A stretch of 64,000 bases of DNA from Streptomyces sp. 11x1 (GCF_032598905.1 NZ_CP122458.1:8085001-8149000); one strand, 5' to 3'. Shown: positions 50,021 to 58,497, counted from the first letter of the stretch. Notes: generated by a model not told the origin, from the sequence alone. Made by a program: numbers and translations.

Positions 50021-50716
50021 GTGCCGACCAAGAAGAAGCCCCGGACGACCGCCGGCGACAAGCCGCCCGCCGCGCCCGCCCGCCGCCGGGAACTCCTCGA
50101 CCGGGCCGCGGAGGTCTTCGCCGATCTGGGGTACAACGCCACCACCGTCCGCAGGATCGCGGACGACGTCGGCATGCTCGCGGGCAGCCTCTACTACTAC
50201 TTTGAGTCCAAGGACGCGATGCTGGAGGAGATCCTGCGGACCTTCCTCGACGAACTCTGGGAGGGCTACGACGCCGTCCTGGACGCCGAGTTGCGTCCCC
50301 GGGAGACCTTCGAGGCCCTGGTCGTCGAGTCGTTCCGCGCCATCGACCGGCACCGCGCCGCCGTCGCGATCTACCAGAACGAGGCCAAGAAGCTGGTCGC
50401 GCAGGACCGGTTCCAGTTTCTCGACGCCTCGCAGCGCAAGTTCGAGAAGGCATGGCTGGCCACGCTGGAACGCGGTGTGGCCGCCCAGGAGTTCCGTGCC
50501 GACCTCGACACCCGGCTCACCTACCGATTCGTGCGCGACACGGTGTGGGTCGCCGCCTCCTGGTACCGGCCCGGCGGACAGCTCGGCCCGGAGGAGATCG
50601 CCCGGCAGTACCTGTCGATGGTCCTGGACGGGATCGCCGTACACGCGCGGTCCCGCGGCGGGGCCGCGACGCACGACCCGGAGCTCAAAACGCACGAACC
50701 GGAGCTCGATCGGTGA
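50021..50716 (+). CDS. kstR2: TetR family regulator, KstR2-like
   Basis: 231 aa. A basic disordered N terminus is followed by a TetR helix-turn-helix: RRRELLDRAAEVFADLGYNATTVRRIADDVGMLAGSLYYYFESKDAMLEEI (read around residues 24-73). The C-terminal ligand domain is 150 residues. Embedded among ipd, fadA6 and fadE30-like genes, it most likely represses the cluster and responds to HIP-CoA, as KstR2 does in mycobacteria. GAGGA precedes the GTG. Orthology is inferred from context. Confidence 0.85.
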   Translation: MPTKKKPRTTAGDKPPAAPARRRELLDRAAEVFADLGYNATTVRRIADDVGMLAGSLYYYFESKDAMLEEILRTFLDELWEGYDAVLDAELRPRETFEALVVESFRAIDRHRAAVAIYQNEAKKLVAQDRFQFLDASQRKFEKAWLATLERGVAAQEFRADLDTRLTYRFVRDTVWVAASWYRPGGQLGPEEIARQYLSMVLDGIAVHARSRGGAATHDPELKTHEPELDR

Positions 50717-50743
50717 ACAACCTCTGACGTCAAGGGAGTTGCC

Positions 50744-51901
50744 ATGGCCGAGGCCTATATCGTCGAAGCGGTCCGGACGCCTGTCGGGCGGCGCGGGGGA
50801 GGGCTCGGCCAGGTCCATCCGGCCGACCTCGGCGCGCACGCCCTCAAGGCGCTCGTCGCACGCGCCGGCGTGGACCCGGCCGCCGTGGAGGACGTCGTCT
50901 TCGGCTGCCTGGACACGGTCGGCCCGCAGGCCGGTGACATCGCCCGGACCAGCTGGCTGGCCGCCGGGCTGCCAGAGGAGGTACCGGGCACAACCGTCGA
51001 CCGGCAGTGCGGCTCCTCGCAGCAGGCCGTGCACTTCGCCGCGCAAGGAGTGCTCTCCGGCACCCAGGACCTGGTGGTCGCGGGCGGCGTCCAGAACATG
51101 ACGATGATCCCCATCGCCTTCGCCTCCCGCCAGGCCGCCGTCCCCCTCGGACTCACCGAGGGCCCCTTCGCGGGCAGCGAGGGCTGGCGCGCCCGCTACG
51201 GCGACCGGCCGGTGAACCAGTTCGCCGGCGCCGAGATGATCGCCGCGAAATGGGGCATCAGCCGCCGCGACCAGGAGGAGTACGCGCTGCGCTCCCACCG
51301 CCGGGCGGTACGGGCCCTCGACGAGGGCCGCTTCGCGCGCGAGACCGTGCCGTACGGCGACGTCAGCGCCGACGAGGGGCCGCGCCGGGACACCTCGCTG
51401 GAGAAGATGGCCGCGCTGAAGCCGGTCATCGACGGCGGCACCGTCACCGCCGCCTGCTCCTCCCAGGTCTCCGACGGCGCCGCGGCGCTGCTGCTCGCCT
51501 CCGAACGCGCCGTACGGGAGCACGGGCTGACACCGCGCGCCCGCGTGCACCACCTCTCCGTACGCGGCGAGGACCCCATCCGGATGCTCACCGCGCCGAT
51601 CCCGGCGACCGCGTACGCCCTGAAGAAGTCCGGCCTCACCCTCGACGCGATCGACCTCGTCGAGATCAACGAGGCCTTCGCGCCGGTCGTCCTGGCGTGG
51701 CTGAAGGAGACGGGCGCCGACCCGGAGAAGGTCAACGTCAACGGCGGCGCCATCGCCCTCGGCCACCCTCTGGGCGCGACCGGCGCGAAGCTGATGACGA
51801 CCCTCCTGCACGAACTGGAGCGCACGGGCGGCCGCTACGGCCTCCAGACCATGTGCGAGGGGGGCGGCCAGGCGAACGTGACGATCATCGAGAGGCTCTG
51901 A
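50744..51901 (+). CDS. fadA6: Acetyl-CoA acetyltransferase (thiolase), FadA6-like
   Basis: 385 aa type II thiolase. Catalytic Cys in TTVDRQCGSSQQAVHFAA (near residue 89), His in NGGAIALGHPLGATGAKL and Cys/Gly in MCEGGGQANVTIIERL are all present. In the KstR2 pathway it performs the terminal thiolysis steps of ring C/D degradation. AAGGGAG lies before the ATG. It is the third gene of the ipdF-kstR2-fadA6 unit and converges on ipdC. Confidence 0.92.
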   Translation: MAEAYIVEAVRTPVGRRGGGLGQVHPADLGAHALKALVARAGVDPAAVEDVVFGCLDTVGPQAGDIARTSWLAAGLPEEVPGTTVDRQCGSSQQAVHFAAQGVLSGTQDLVVAGGVQNMTMIPIAFASRQAAVPLGLTEGPFAGSEGWRARYGDRPVNQFAGAEMIAAKWGISRRDQEEYALRSHRRAVRALDEGRFARETVPYGDVSADEGPRRDTSLEKMAALKPVIDGGTVTAACSSQVSDGAAALLLASERAVREHGLTPRARVHHLSVRGEDPIRMLTAPIPATAYALKKSGLTLDAIDLVEINEAFAPVVLAWLKETGADPEKVNVNGGAIALGHPLGATGAKLMTTLLHELERTGGRYGLQTMCEGGGQANVTIIERL

Positions 51902-51931
51902 CGGCCAGGGGGAGGTGCCGAACGGCGCGTC

Positions 51932-52060
51932 CGCGCGTAGCGGGTCGGGCGTCGCCGAGACCCCCGCGCGTAGGGGTCGGGCGTCGCCGAGACCCCCGCG
52001 CGTAGGGGTCGGGCGTCGCCGAGGCGCCCCCGCGCGTAGGGGTCAGGCGTCGCCGAGGCG
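51932..52060 (-). repeat. 32-34 bp tandem repeat downstream of and into the ipdC 3' end
   Basis: GCGTAG marks four units at 51935, 51968, 52000 and 52034 on the plus strand. Read on the minus strand, each unit resembles the last codons and TGA of ipdC followed by CCCCTACGCGCGG, so the gene end appears copied into the 3' flank with TGA changed to CGA. It separates the convergent fadA6 and ipdC. Confidence 0.88.
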
Positions 52061-53089
52061 CCCCCGTACCTCGTCCGCCTCCCTCATGATCCGTTCCACC
52101 AGCTCCGCGCAGGACGGCAGGTCGTCGATCACGCCGGCGACCTGGCCGGCCGCCATCACCCCCAGGTCCGTACGGCCGTCCACCATCGCGGACCGGAGCA
52201 GCATGGGCGTGTTGGCCGCGAGCAGGACCTGGCTCCAGGCGAGGTCCTTGCCGCGCCGCAGCGCCAGGCCGTCGCGGACCATGCCGTGCCAGGTCAGCCC
52301 GGAGAGCCGCCGGAACGCGGCCGCGTGCCGCACGGCGCGCAGCAGGGCGCGCGCCCGCCCGGACGCCTCCAACGCGCTCACGAATTCCGTGCGGAGCATG
52401 CGGTGCGGCAACCCGTCCACGGCCCGCGTGACGGTGACGTCCTTGACGGTCGCCGCCAGATAGCGGGCCTTCACCGCGTCGGGCACCGTCGAGTCCGAGG
52501 TGAGCAGGAACCGGGTGCCCATCGCCACCCCGGCCGCCCCGAACGCCAGCGCGGCCACCAGACCCCGCCCGTCGTGGAAGCCGCCGGCGGCGACGACGGG
52601 GATGTCGACGGCGTCCACGACCTGGGGCAGCAGCACGGTCGTCGCCACCTCCCCGGTGTGTCCGCCGCCCTCGCCGCCCTGCACGACCACCGCGTCCGCA
52701 CCCCACGCCGCCACCTTCTCGGCGTGCCGCCGGGCGCCCACCGACGGGATCACCACCACACCCGCGTCCTTGAGCTCCGCGATCAGCTCCCTGGACGGCG
52801 CGAGCGCGAACGACGCCACCCGGACGCCCTCCTCCACGACGATCCGCACCCGTTCCCGCGCGTCCGTCGCGTCGGCCCGCAGATTCACCCCGAACGGCGC
52901 GTCCGTGCGGGACCGCACCTCCCGTACGGCGTCCCGGAGCCGCGCGGGCGTCATCGTCGCGGAGGCCAGGATCCCGAGCGCCCCCGCGTTCGCCGCGGCC
53001 GAGACCAGCCGGGGGCCGGCCACCCACCCCATACCGGTCTGCACGACCGGATGACGGACGCCGACGAGCCGGGTGAACGCCGTCTCCAT
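52043..53089 (-). CDS. ipdC: NAD(P)H-dependent flavin oxidoreductase / nitronate monooxygenase family, IpdC-like
   Basis: 348 aa FMN TIM barrel. Motifs: TRLVGVRHPVVQTGMGWVAGPRLVSAAANAGALGIL at the N terminus, VVVQGGEGGGHTGEVATTVLLPQVVDAV and VVAAGGFHDGRGLVAALAFGAAGVAMGTRFLL. The family includes nitronate monooxygenases, but in this gene set IpdC acts in methylhexahydroindanone propionate degradation as a flavin-dependent oxidoreductase. Its ATG overlaps the ipdB stop by 1 nt (TGATG). Confidence 0.87.
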   Translation of the reverse strand: METAFTRLVGVRHPVVQTGMGWVAGPRLVSAAANAGALGILASATMTPARLRDAVREVRSRTDAPFGVNLRADATDARERVRIVVEEGVRVASFALAPSRELIAELKDAGVVVIPSVGARRHAEKVAAWGADAVVVQGGEGGGHTGEVATTVLLPQVVDAVDIPVVAAGGFHDGRGLVAALAFGAAGVAMGTRFLLTSDSTVPDAVKARYLAATVKDVTVTRAVDGLPHRMLRTEFVSALEASGRARALLRAVRHAAAFRRLSGLTWHGMVRDGLALRRGKDLAWSQVLLAANTPMLLRSAMVDGRTDLGVMAAGQVAGVIDDLPSCAELVERIMREADEVRGRLGDA

Positions 53090-53853
53090 CAGCCCTGAAC
53101 CTCACGGGAACGGGCGCCCGCCGGATCGAGCACCTCGCGGATCAACCGCAGCTCCTGCGCCGTGGGCTCCCGTGTGTACGGCACCTCGTGCGGGACGGCG
53201 AGTGCGAAGCCCGTCGCCTCCCGCACCTGCTCCACCGTGACCCCGGGGTGCAGCGAGGCCAGCCGCATCGCGCGGTCGGGCGTGGCGAAGTCGAACACCC
53301 CGAGGTCCGACACGACCCGCGGCAGATGGTGGAAGCGGGCGGCGGCCGGATGCGCGGCCACGCGGTCGTGACCCACTCCGCACACCATGTCGACCTTCTC
53401 GACGAAGACCCGCCGCGAATGCTTCGGAACCCAGTAACTGGTCGGGTTGTTCAGGGTGTTGACCGGCGCACCCCGCACCCCCAGCAGCTGTCGCCTCGGC
53501 CTCGCCCAGTCGCCGACGCAACTGATGTTCTGGTTGCCGTACCGGTCGATCTGGCTCGCGCCCATCATCACGTGCCGTCGGCCGCCGGTGACCAGGTCCA
53601 GGTGCCGGCGGTAGGGCAGCCACCCCTCCACGGTGCCGTCGAGGTCGACCAGCAGCGCCTCGCCGTCGGTCAGCAACAGGTCGGGCGAGAAGGTCCGCCT
53701 CGCCAGGCGCGCGCCCAGCGACGGGATCAGCCCCATGGGGCTCGCGAGGATCTCCCCGGCCCCGCGCCAGGCCTCCGCGCAGGCGATCACGCAGTACTCG
53801 GCACGCGTCGCGCCACCCGTCGGCGTCGCCTCGTTCGTCGTCCCCGCGTTCAC
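53089..53853 (-). CDS. ipdB: CoA-transferase-fold protein beta subunit, IpdB-like
   Basis: 254 aa. Class I CoA-transferase beta fold: EYCVIACAEAWRGAGEILASPMG, LLLTDGEALLVDLDG, MMGASQIDRYGNQNISCVG and VVSDLGVFDF. With IpdA it forms the IpdAB heterodimer that, in mycobacteria, hydrolytically opens ring C of COCHEA-CoA rather than transferring CoA. A strong AAGGAGGT precedes the GTG, which overlaps the ipdA stop by 4 nt. Assignment rests on pairing with IpdA, EchA20 and IpdC. Confidence 0.88.
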   Translation of the reverse strand: MNAGTTNEATPTGGATRAEYCVIACAEAWRGAGEILASPMGLIPSLGARLARRTFSPDLLLTDGEALLVDLDGTVEGWLPYRRHLDLVTGGRRHVMMGASQIDRYGNQNISCVGDWARPRRQLLGVRGAPVNTLNNPTSYWVPKHSRRVFVEKVDMVCGVGHDRVAAHPAAARFHHLPRVVSDLGVFDFATPDRAMRLASLHPGVTVEQVREATGFALAVPHEVPYTREPTAQELRLIREVLDPAGARSREVQG

Positions 53854-54698
53854 GAAACCTCCTTCCGCCAAGCCCGTACGGCCGACTGGTAGGCGGCCTC
53901 GTCGCCGGAGAGGAACCGCTCCGCGAAGTCCTCCCAGGGCGTGGTCGCGTACAGCTTCTGGAAGGCCTCGTCCCGGCCGTGGTCGGGGGCGCAGGAGGTG
54001 AAGTGCGCGCCGTTCGGGGCCTCGATCACCCCCGTCACCGCATGCCGGGCGACCAGCAGCGTCTGCGGCGGTCCCTCCTTCGCCAACTCGGCCGTGTCCA
54101 CGATCCGTTCGCACGAGACGTACGCGGCGTCGGCCGCCTCGCAGAACAGGTCGTCGAAGTACGGGTCCGGTCCCAGATACTGGCCGTTGCCCCGCCGATC
54201 GGCCCGGTTGACGTGGACGAGGGCGGCGTCGAGGCGCAGGGCGGGCATGGCGACGAAGGTCTCCCGGTCGTCGTACGGTGAAGTGACCGTACGCAGTCCG
54301 GGGTTGACCCGCATCACGTCCGAGCCGATGCCGGCCCGCACCGGGAGGAACGGCAGCCGGTGCGTGGCGGCGCGCAGGCCCCACAGGAACATCGCCTCGT
54401 CGATCTCCATCAGCTCGAACGCGCCCCGCTCGCGCGCCGCGCGGAAATGGGGTTCGAGGGGGATGGAGTCCAGGGTGGCGAAGGGGGCGACCAGTTTCCG
54501 GATCCGTCCGGCGGCGGCGAGCATCCCGACGTCCGGGCCGCCGCAGGAGACCACCGTGAGATCGGTGATCCCGGACCGGAGCACCGCTCTCACCAGGGCC
54601 ATCGGCTTGCGGCGCGAGCCCCAGCCGCCGATGCCGAGCGTCATCCCGCTCACCAGCCGCGAGACGGCCTCGTCGGCGGTCATGGCCTTGTCACTCAC
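53850..54698 (-). CDS. ipdA: CoA-transferase-fold protein alpha subunit, IpdA-like
   Basis: 282 aa. Starts VSDKAMTADEAVSRLVSGMT with the GxGGWGSRRKPMALVRAVLRSG loop of class I CoA-transferase alpha subunits, followed by LTVVSCGGPDVGMLAAAGRI and ALVHVNRADRRGNGQYLGPD. The GTG at 54698 overlaps the echA20 stop by 8 nt; longer starts lie in low-complexity sequence. Forms the IpdAB hydrolase of ring C with IpdB. Confidence 0.88.
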   Translation of the reverse strand: MSDKAMTADEAVSRLVSGMTLGIGGWGSRRKPMALVRAVLRSGITDLTVVSCGGPDVGMLAAAGRIRKLVAPFATLDSIPLEPHFRAARERGAFELMEIDEAMFLWGLRAATHRLPFLPVRAGIGSDVMRVNPGLRTVTSPYDDRETFVAMPALRLDAALVHVNRADRRGNGQYLGPDPYFDDLFCEAADAAYVSCERIVDTAELAKEGPPQTLLVARHAVTGVIEAPNGAHFTSCAPDHGRDEAFQKLYATTPWEDFAERFLSGDEAAYQSAVRAWRKEVS

Positions 54699-55599
54699 CC
54701 GGATCCCCCTCCACCGCGCCCTGCTTCCCGGCCGCGTCCCGCTTCCCGGCGGTGCCCTGTTCCCTGGCCGCCTCCCGTCCCCCGGCCGAGTCCCGTTCCT
54801 CGGCCGGCGGATCCGCCTTGTCCGCACCCGCCCTCCCGGCCCTCACCGCCGTCCCGGCTTTCCCCGCCGCGCCGAAGGTGTCGCGGACCTCGTCGGCCAC
54901 CCCGCTGAGGTTCGCCTCGAAGGTGAAGCCCTGCTCGAAGCGGTAGCTCCGGCGGACGTCGACGGGGTCGATGCCGTTGATGGCGGCCTTGGCCAGCCGC
55001 AGCAGCCGACCGTCCTTCGCGGCGATCTCCCGCGCCAACTCCAGCGCGGCGGACGGCAGTTCGGCGCGCGGCACGACCCGCCACACCGAACCGTGCGCCC
55101 GTAGCTCAGCGGCGGTCGCCGTACGAGAGGTGTAGTACAGCGCGCGCATCAGATGCCGCGGCACCAGCCGTGCCAGATGCGTCGCCGCACCGAGCGCGCC
55201 CCGGTCCAGCTCCGGCAGACCGAAGGTCGCGTCCTGGCTCGCCACGATCGCGTCCGCGTTCCCCACCAGCCCGATCCCGCCGCCCAGACAGAACCCCTGG
55301 ACGGCGGCGACCACCGGCACCTCGCACTCGTACACGGCGGCGAATGCCTCCGCGCAACCATGGTTGGCGCCGATCAGCGCGCTGTGCCCCACCGCCTGGA
55401 TCTCCTTGATGTCCACCCCGGCGTTGAACCCGCGCCCCTCCGCGCCCAGCACGACACACCGCACCTCGGGATCGCGCCCCGCGTCGCGCACGGCCTCGGC
55501 CAGCTCGAACCACCCGCGCACCGGCAGCGCGTTCACCGGCGGGAAGTCGACCGTGACGACGGAAATCCCCTTTTCCGGGGACGAGGTGGAGACAGTCAT
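54691..55599 (-). CDS. echA20: Enoyl-CoA hydratase family ring hydrolase, EchA20-like, with repetitive C-terminal tail
   Basis: 302 aa. Crotonase fold: VVTVDFPPVNALPVRGWFEL, GAEGRGFNAGVDIKEIQAVG (oxyanion region), CEVPVVAAVQGFCLGGGIGLVGNAD and FGLPELDRGALGAATHL. In the KstR2 pathway EchA20 opens ring D of HIEC-CoA. Mycobacterial EchA20 is about 247 aa; here about 50 extra residues rich in Lys, Glu, Gly and Arg, partly built on an 18-bp repeat, extend the C terminus to an 8-nt overlap with ipdA. First gene of the minus-strand echA20-ipdA-ipdB-ipdC unit. Confidence 0.87.
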   Translation of the reverse strand: MTVSTSSPEKGISVVTVDFPPVNALPVRGWFELAEAVRDAGRDPEVRCVVLGAEGRGFNAGVDIKEIQAVGHSALIGANHGCAEAFAAVYECEVPVVAAVQGFCLGGGIGLVGNADAIVASQDATFGLPELDRGALGAATHLARLVPRHLMRALYYTSRTATAAELRAHGSVWRVVPRAELPSAALELAREIAAKDGRLLRLAKAAINGIDPVDVRRSYRFEQGFTFEANLSGVADEVRDTFGAAGKAGTAVRAGRAGADKADPPAEERDSAGGREAAREQGTAGKRDAAGKQGAVEGDPGE

Positions 55600-55620
55600 C
55601 GGAGCATCAGCTACCTTCCA

Positions 55621-55636
55621 CCTAACGTTTGTTTGG
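55621..55636. promoter_or_regulatory. Palindromic operator, probable KstR2-like site 2
   Basis: CCTAACGTTTGTTTGG differs from the site at 49134-49149 only in the central three bases (shared CCTAACNNNTGTTTGG). It lies between the divergent echA20 and SDR genes, about 22 bp from one start and 30 bp from the other. Confidence 0.72.
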
Positions 55637-55665
55637 TGCGTCTCTCCTGCGGAAGGTAGCAGCGG

Positions 55666-56424
55666 ATGCGGCTCAACGGGAAGGTCGCCGTCGTCACCGG
55701 CGGCACGCGCGGTGTCGGCGCCGGCATCGCCCGAGCCCTCGCCGAAGCCGGCGCCGACGTCGTGACCTGCGCCCGCCGACCACCCGAAGTCCCGCTCAAG
55801 GGCGCCGAGTTCATGCCGCTGGACGTTCGGGACCCCGACGCGGTGCACCGCTTCTTCGCCGAACTGCCCCGTGTGGACGTCCTCGTGAACAACGCCGGCG
55901 GCACACCCCATCGCCCGCTCACCGCGACCGACGCCCGCCGCCACGCCCGCGTCGTCGAGCTCAACCTCACCGCTCCGCTGACCGTCTCCCTCGCCGCCCA
56001 CGACCACCTCCGGCGGGCCCGCGGCGCGATCGTGATGATCGGCAGCGTCAGCGGCAGCCGCCCCTCACCCGGCTCGGCGGCCTACGGCGCCGCCAAGGCC
56101 GGCCTGGAACACCTCGCGCGCTCCATGGCCGTGGAGTGGGCCCCGGAGATCCGGGTCAACACCCTCGTCCTCGGCATGGTCCGCACCGAGCTCTCCCACC
56201 TCCACTACGGCGACGAGCACGGCATCGCCGCCGTCGCCCGCACCGTCCCGCTGGGCCGCCTCGCCACCCCGTCCGACATCGGCGACGCGGCGGTTTTCCT
56301 CGCCTCCGACGCGGCCGCCTACATCACCGGCGCCTCCCTCCTCGTCCACGGCGGCGGCGAACGCCCCGCCTTCCTGGACGCGGCGACGGCCCCCACAGTC
56401 ATTGACGAAGGAGAACCACGATGA
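55666..56424 (+). CDS. Short-chain dehydrogenase, counterpart of the SDR beside mycobacterial echA20 (Rv3549c-like)
   Basis: 252 aa. Rossmann motif AVVTGGTRGVGAGIARAL, DVLVNNAGGTP, catalytic Ser in GSVSGSRPSPGSAAYGAAKAG with Y-x3-K, and SNTLVLG-type C terminus (VNTLVLGMVRTEL). It is divergent from echA20 across the operator and overlaps the next SDR by 4 nt (ATGA). Mycobacteria have two SDR genes in the same place; their step in steroid catabolism is not firmly set. Confidence 0.88.
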   Translation: MRLNGKVAVVTGGTRGVGAGIARALAEAGADVVTCARRPPEVPLKGAEFMPLDVRDPDAVHRFFAELPRVDVLVNNAGGTPHRPLTATDARRHARVVELNLTAPLTVSLAAHDHLRRARGAIVMIGSVSGSRPSPGSAAYGAAKAGLEHLARSMAVEWAPEIRVNTLVLGMVRTELSHLHYGDEHGIAAVARTVPLGRLATPSDIGDAAVFLASDAAAYITGASLLVHGGGERPAFLDAATAPTVIDEGEPR

Positions 56425-57353
56425 GCGGCACACCCCCGTACCGCGAAGGGCGGCTCTGCGAAGGGCGCGTGGTCATCGTGACCGGCGCGGGCCGCGGGCT
56501 CGGGCGCGCGCACGCGCTCGCGTACGCCGCCGAGGGCGCCCGCGTGGTCGTCAACGACCTCGGCGTGGGACTCGACGGCACACCGGACCCCGACAGCCCT
56601 GCCGCCCGGGTCGTCGATGAGATCCGCGCCGGGGGAGGGGACGCGGTCGCACACGGCGGGGACATCGCCACGACCGACGGCGCCTCCTCCCTCGTCCGCA
56701 CCGCCCTGGACACCTACGGCCGGCTCGACACCCTCGTCAACAACGCCGGCTTCCTGCGCGACCGCATGCTCGTCAACCTCGACGAGGACGACTGGGACGC
56801 CGTCCTCCGCGTCCACCTCAAGGGCCATTTCCTCCCCCTGAAACACGCCGCCGCCCACTGGCGCGCCGAGACCAGGGCGGGCCGCACCCCGACCGCGCGC
56901 ATCATCAACACCAGCAGCGGCGCGGGCCTGCTGGGCTCCCTCGGTCAGGGCAACTACAGCGCCGCCAAGGCGGGCATCGTCGGCCTCACCCTCGTCGCCG
57001 CCGCCGAACTCGCCCGCTACGGCGTACAGGTCAACGCGATCGCCCCCGCGGCCCGCACCAGAATGACCGAGACGGTCTTCGCCGAGACCATGACCGCGCC
57101 CGAGACCGGCTTCGACGCCATGGCCCCCGAGAACGTCTCCCCCCTGGTGGTCTGGCTGGGGTCCCCCGCGAGCGACGGCGTCACCGGCCGCGTCTTCGAG
57201 ACGGAGGCCGGCCGCATCACCGTCATGGAAGGCTGGCACCCGGGCCCGACCGAGGACGAAGGCGCCCGCCGCACCCCGCGCGAGGCGGGAGAGACAGTAC
57301 GCAAACTCCTGACCCAGGCACGAGAGCCGGGCCCGGTGTACGGCGCAGGCTGA
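56421..57353 (+). CDS. Short-chain dehydrogenase, long form (Rv3548c-like)
   Basis: 310 aa. Motifs: VVIVTGAGRGLGRAHALAYA with an intact GxxxGxG, VVVNDLGVGLDGTP, TLVNNAGFLRDRML, catalytic Ser and Tyr in NTSSGAGLLGSLGQGNYSAAKAG, and NAIAPAARTRMTE. The sequence NDLGV and long C terminus resemble the hydroxyacyl-CoA dehydrogenase domain of multifunctional beta-oxidation enzymes, so the substrate is probably an acyl-CoA. Coupled to the previous SDR; operator site 2 should control both. Confidence 0.88.
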   Translation: MSGTPPYREGRLCEGRVVIVTGAGRGLGRAHALAYAAEGARVVVNDLGVGLDGTPDPDSPAARVVDEIRAGGGDAVAHGGDIATTDGASSLVRTALDTYGRLDTLVNNAGFLRDRMLVNLDEDDWDAVLRVHLKGHFLPLKHAAAHWRAETRAGRTPTARIINTSSGAGLLGSLGQGNYSAAKAGIVGLTLVAAAELARYGVQVNAIAPAARTRMTETVFAETMTAPETGFDAMAPENVSPLVVWLGSPASDGVTGRVFETEAGRITVMEGWHPGPTEDEGARRTPREAGETVRKLLTQAREPGPVYGAG

Positions 57354-57395
57354 CATGGGCCCGCCTCTCGAACAGGGGCCCGCTGGGAGCTTCCA

Positions 57396-57428
57396 AGGGG
57401 CGCGGGGAACTGCGCGACAAGCCCCCAC
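57396..57428. repeat. Dispersed palindromic repeat, half copy
   Basis: AGGGGCGCGGGGAACTGCGC and following GACAAGCCCCC match the right arm of the full copies at 8908-9024 and 29500-29614. It sits in the 143-bp gap between the convergent SDR and metallopeptidase genes. Confidence 0.75.
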
Positions 57429-57496
57429 TCACCCGCACCCGCACCCGCCCACGCACCGCACGCACCACCCCCTCCCGCGCCCCCGCCCCCCGACCC

Positions 57497-58414
57497 CTAC
57501 GTGTCACACTCCAGCACCGTCCGACACAACCCACACCGAGCCCGCACCCGCCCCCGCACCGGCACCCGAATCCGCTGCTGACACGTAGGACAGGGAAACG
57601 ACACCCGCAACGCGGCCCCCCGCCCCTCCGGCGTGAACACATACGGCACCCCCATGCCGGACGCCCCCACCTCCGGCGAAGCCGACCGCAGGTCGTCCCG
57701 CGCATGACGCCGATCCCGCACGTACCGCCGCCGCCCCACCCACCCCGCCGCCGTCAGCGGCGGCTGCCGCTCGTCGCTCCGCGCCCGCGCCCGCCCCTGC
57801 TCGTACGCGGAATACGCCTGCGCGCTGGTGAACCACACCGACGGATCCTCACCGAACAACTGGGCCCGCTTGGCCAGCACGTACCCGAACTCCTCCGGCG
57901 TCAGATACCCCAGCTTCTGCGACGACGCGCCGTCCTCCCGGAACGCGTCCAGCAGCAGCCACCCCGCCCCCAGATACGTCGCCGCCGTGTCCGTCAGGAT
58001 CTCGTTCTCCCGGGTCCCGGGAAAGGACAGCCCGAGCCGGTGCAGATAGACATGCATCACCTCGTGCGCCAGGGCCGCCCCGATGTCCCGCCGATGCGTG
58101 CGGAAACGGTCGTTGAGCTCGACGAAGTACTCCGGCCCCGCCGCCAGTTCCACATGCGCCGCATGCGTCATCTCCCGGAACCCGACGATCATCCGGGCGT
58201 CCGGCAGCCGATAGTGCCGCACCAGCTCCCGCGCCACCCGCTGCGCCCCCAGATGCAGATCGTCGGTGGCGCAGAACGCCACGTCGACGGGGGCCACGCT
58301 GGTGTCGAAGGTCTGGATCGTGTCGTAGGAGAGCCGCTTGTACAGGGCGGTGATCGACGCCCGCACGGTGTCCAGATGCGGGTAGTCGTGCTCGACAGGT
58401 CCGCCGTTCGCCAC
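57497..58414 (-). CDS. Zinc metallopeptidase-like protein with C-terminal zinc ribbon
   Basis: 305 aa with the chosen GTG. The zincin motif HEVMH is at residues 117-121 with a downstream Glu in ENEILTDTAA (about 137), together giving a complete HExxH...E site. The C terminus ends with a zinc ribbon (CPTCQQRIRV and RARCGLCRTVLEC). It appears cytoplasmic since no signal peptide is seen. The GTG at 58414 has GGGGGTG upstream; a GTG at 58450 lies inside the TAGAGT -10-like box and is less likely. Substrate unknown. Confidence 0.8.
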   Translation of the reverse strand: MANGGPVEHDYPHLDTVRASITALYKRLSYDTIQTFDTSVAPVDVAFCATDDLHLGAQRVARELVRHYRLPDARMIVGFREMTHAAHVELAAGPEYFVELNDRFRTHRRDIGAALAHEVMHVYLHRLGLSFPGTRENEILTDTAATYLGAGWLLLDAFREDGASSQKLGYLTPEEFGYVLAKRAQLFGEDPSVWFTSAQAYSAYEQGRARARSDERQPPLTAAGWVGRRRYVRDRRHARDDLRSASPEVGASGMGVPYVFTPEGRGAALRVSFPCPTCQQRIRVPVRGRVRARCGLCRTVLECDT

Positions 58415-58448
58415 GTCCGCACCCCCGGAAGACGTCTCGATACGCTCC

Positions 58449-58497
58449 ACTCTAAGCCGGTGCGGGCGCCGAACCGGGGCGTCGTAGGGTGACGACC
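58449..58497. promoter_or_regulatory. Divergent promoter region of the metallopeptidase and chorismate mutase genes
   Basis: TAGGGT (58485-58490) sits 7 nt before the chorismate mutase ATG, giving a leaderless start, and TAGAGT on the other strand (58454-58449) serves the metallopeptidase gene. The two -10 boxes are only about 35 bp apart, so their polymerase footprints overlap. Confidence 0.55.
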
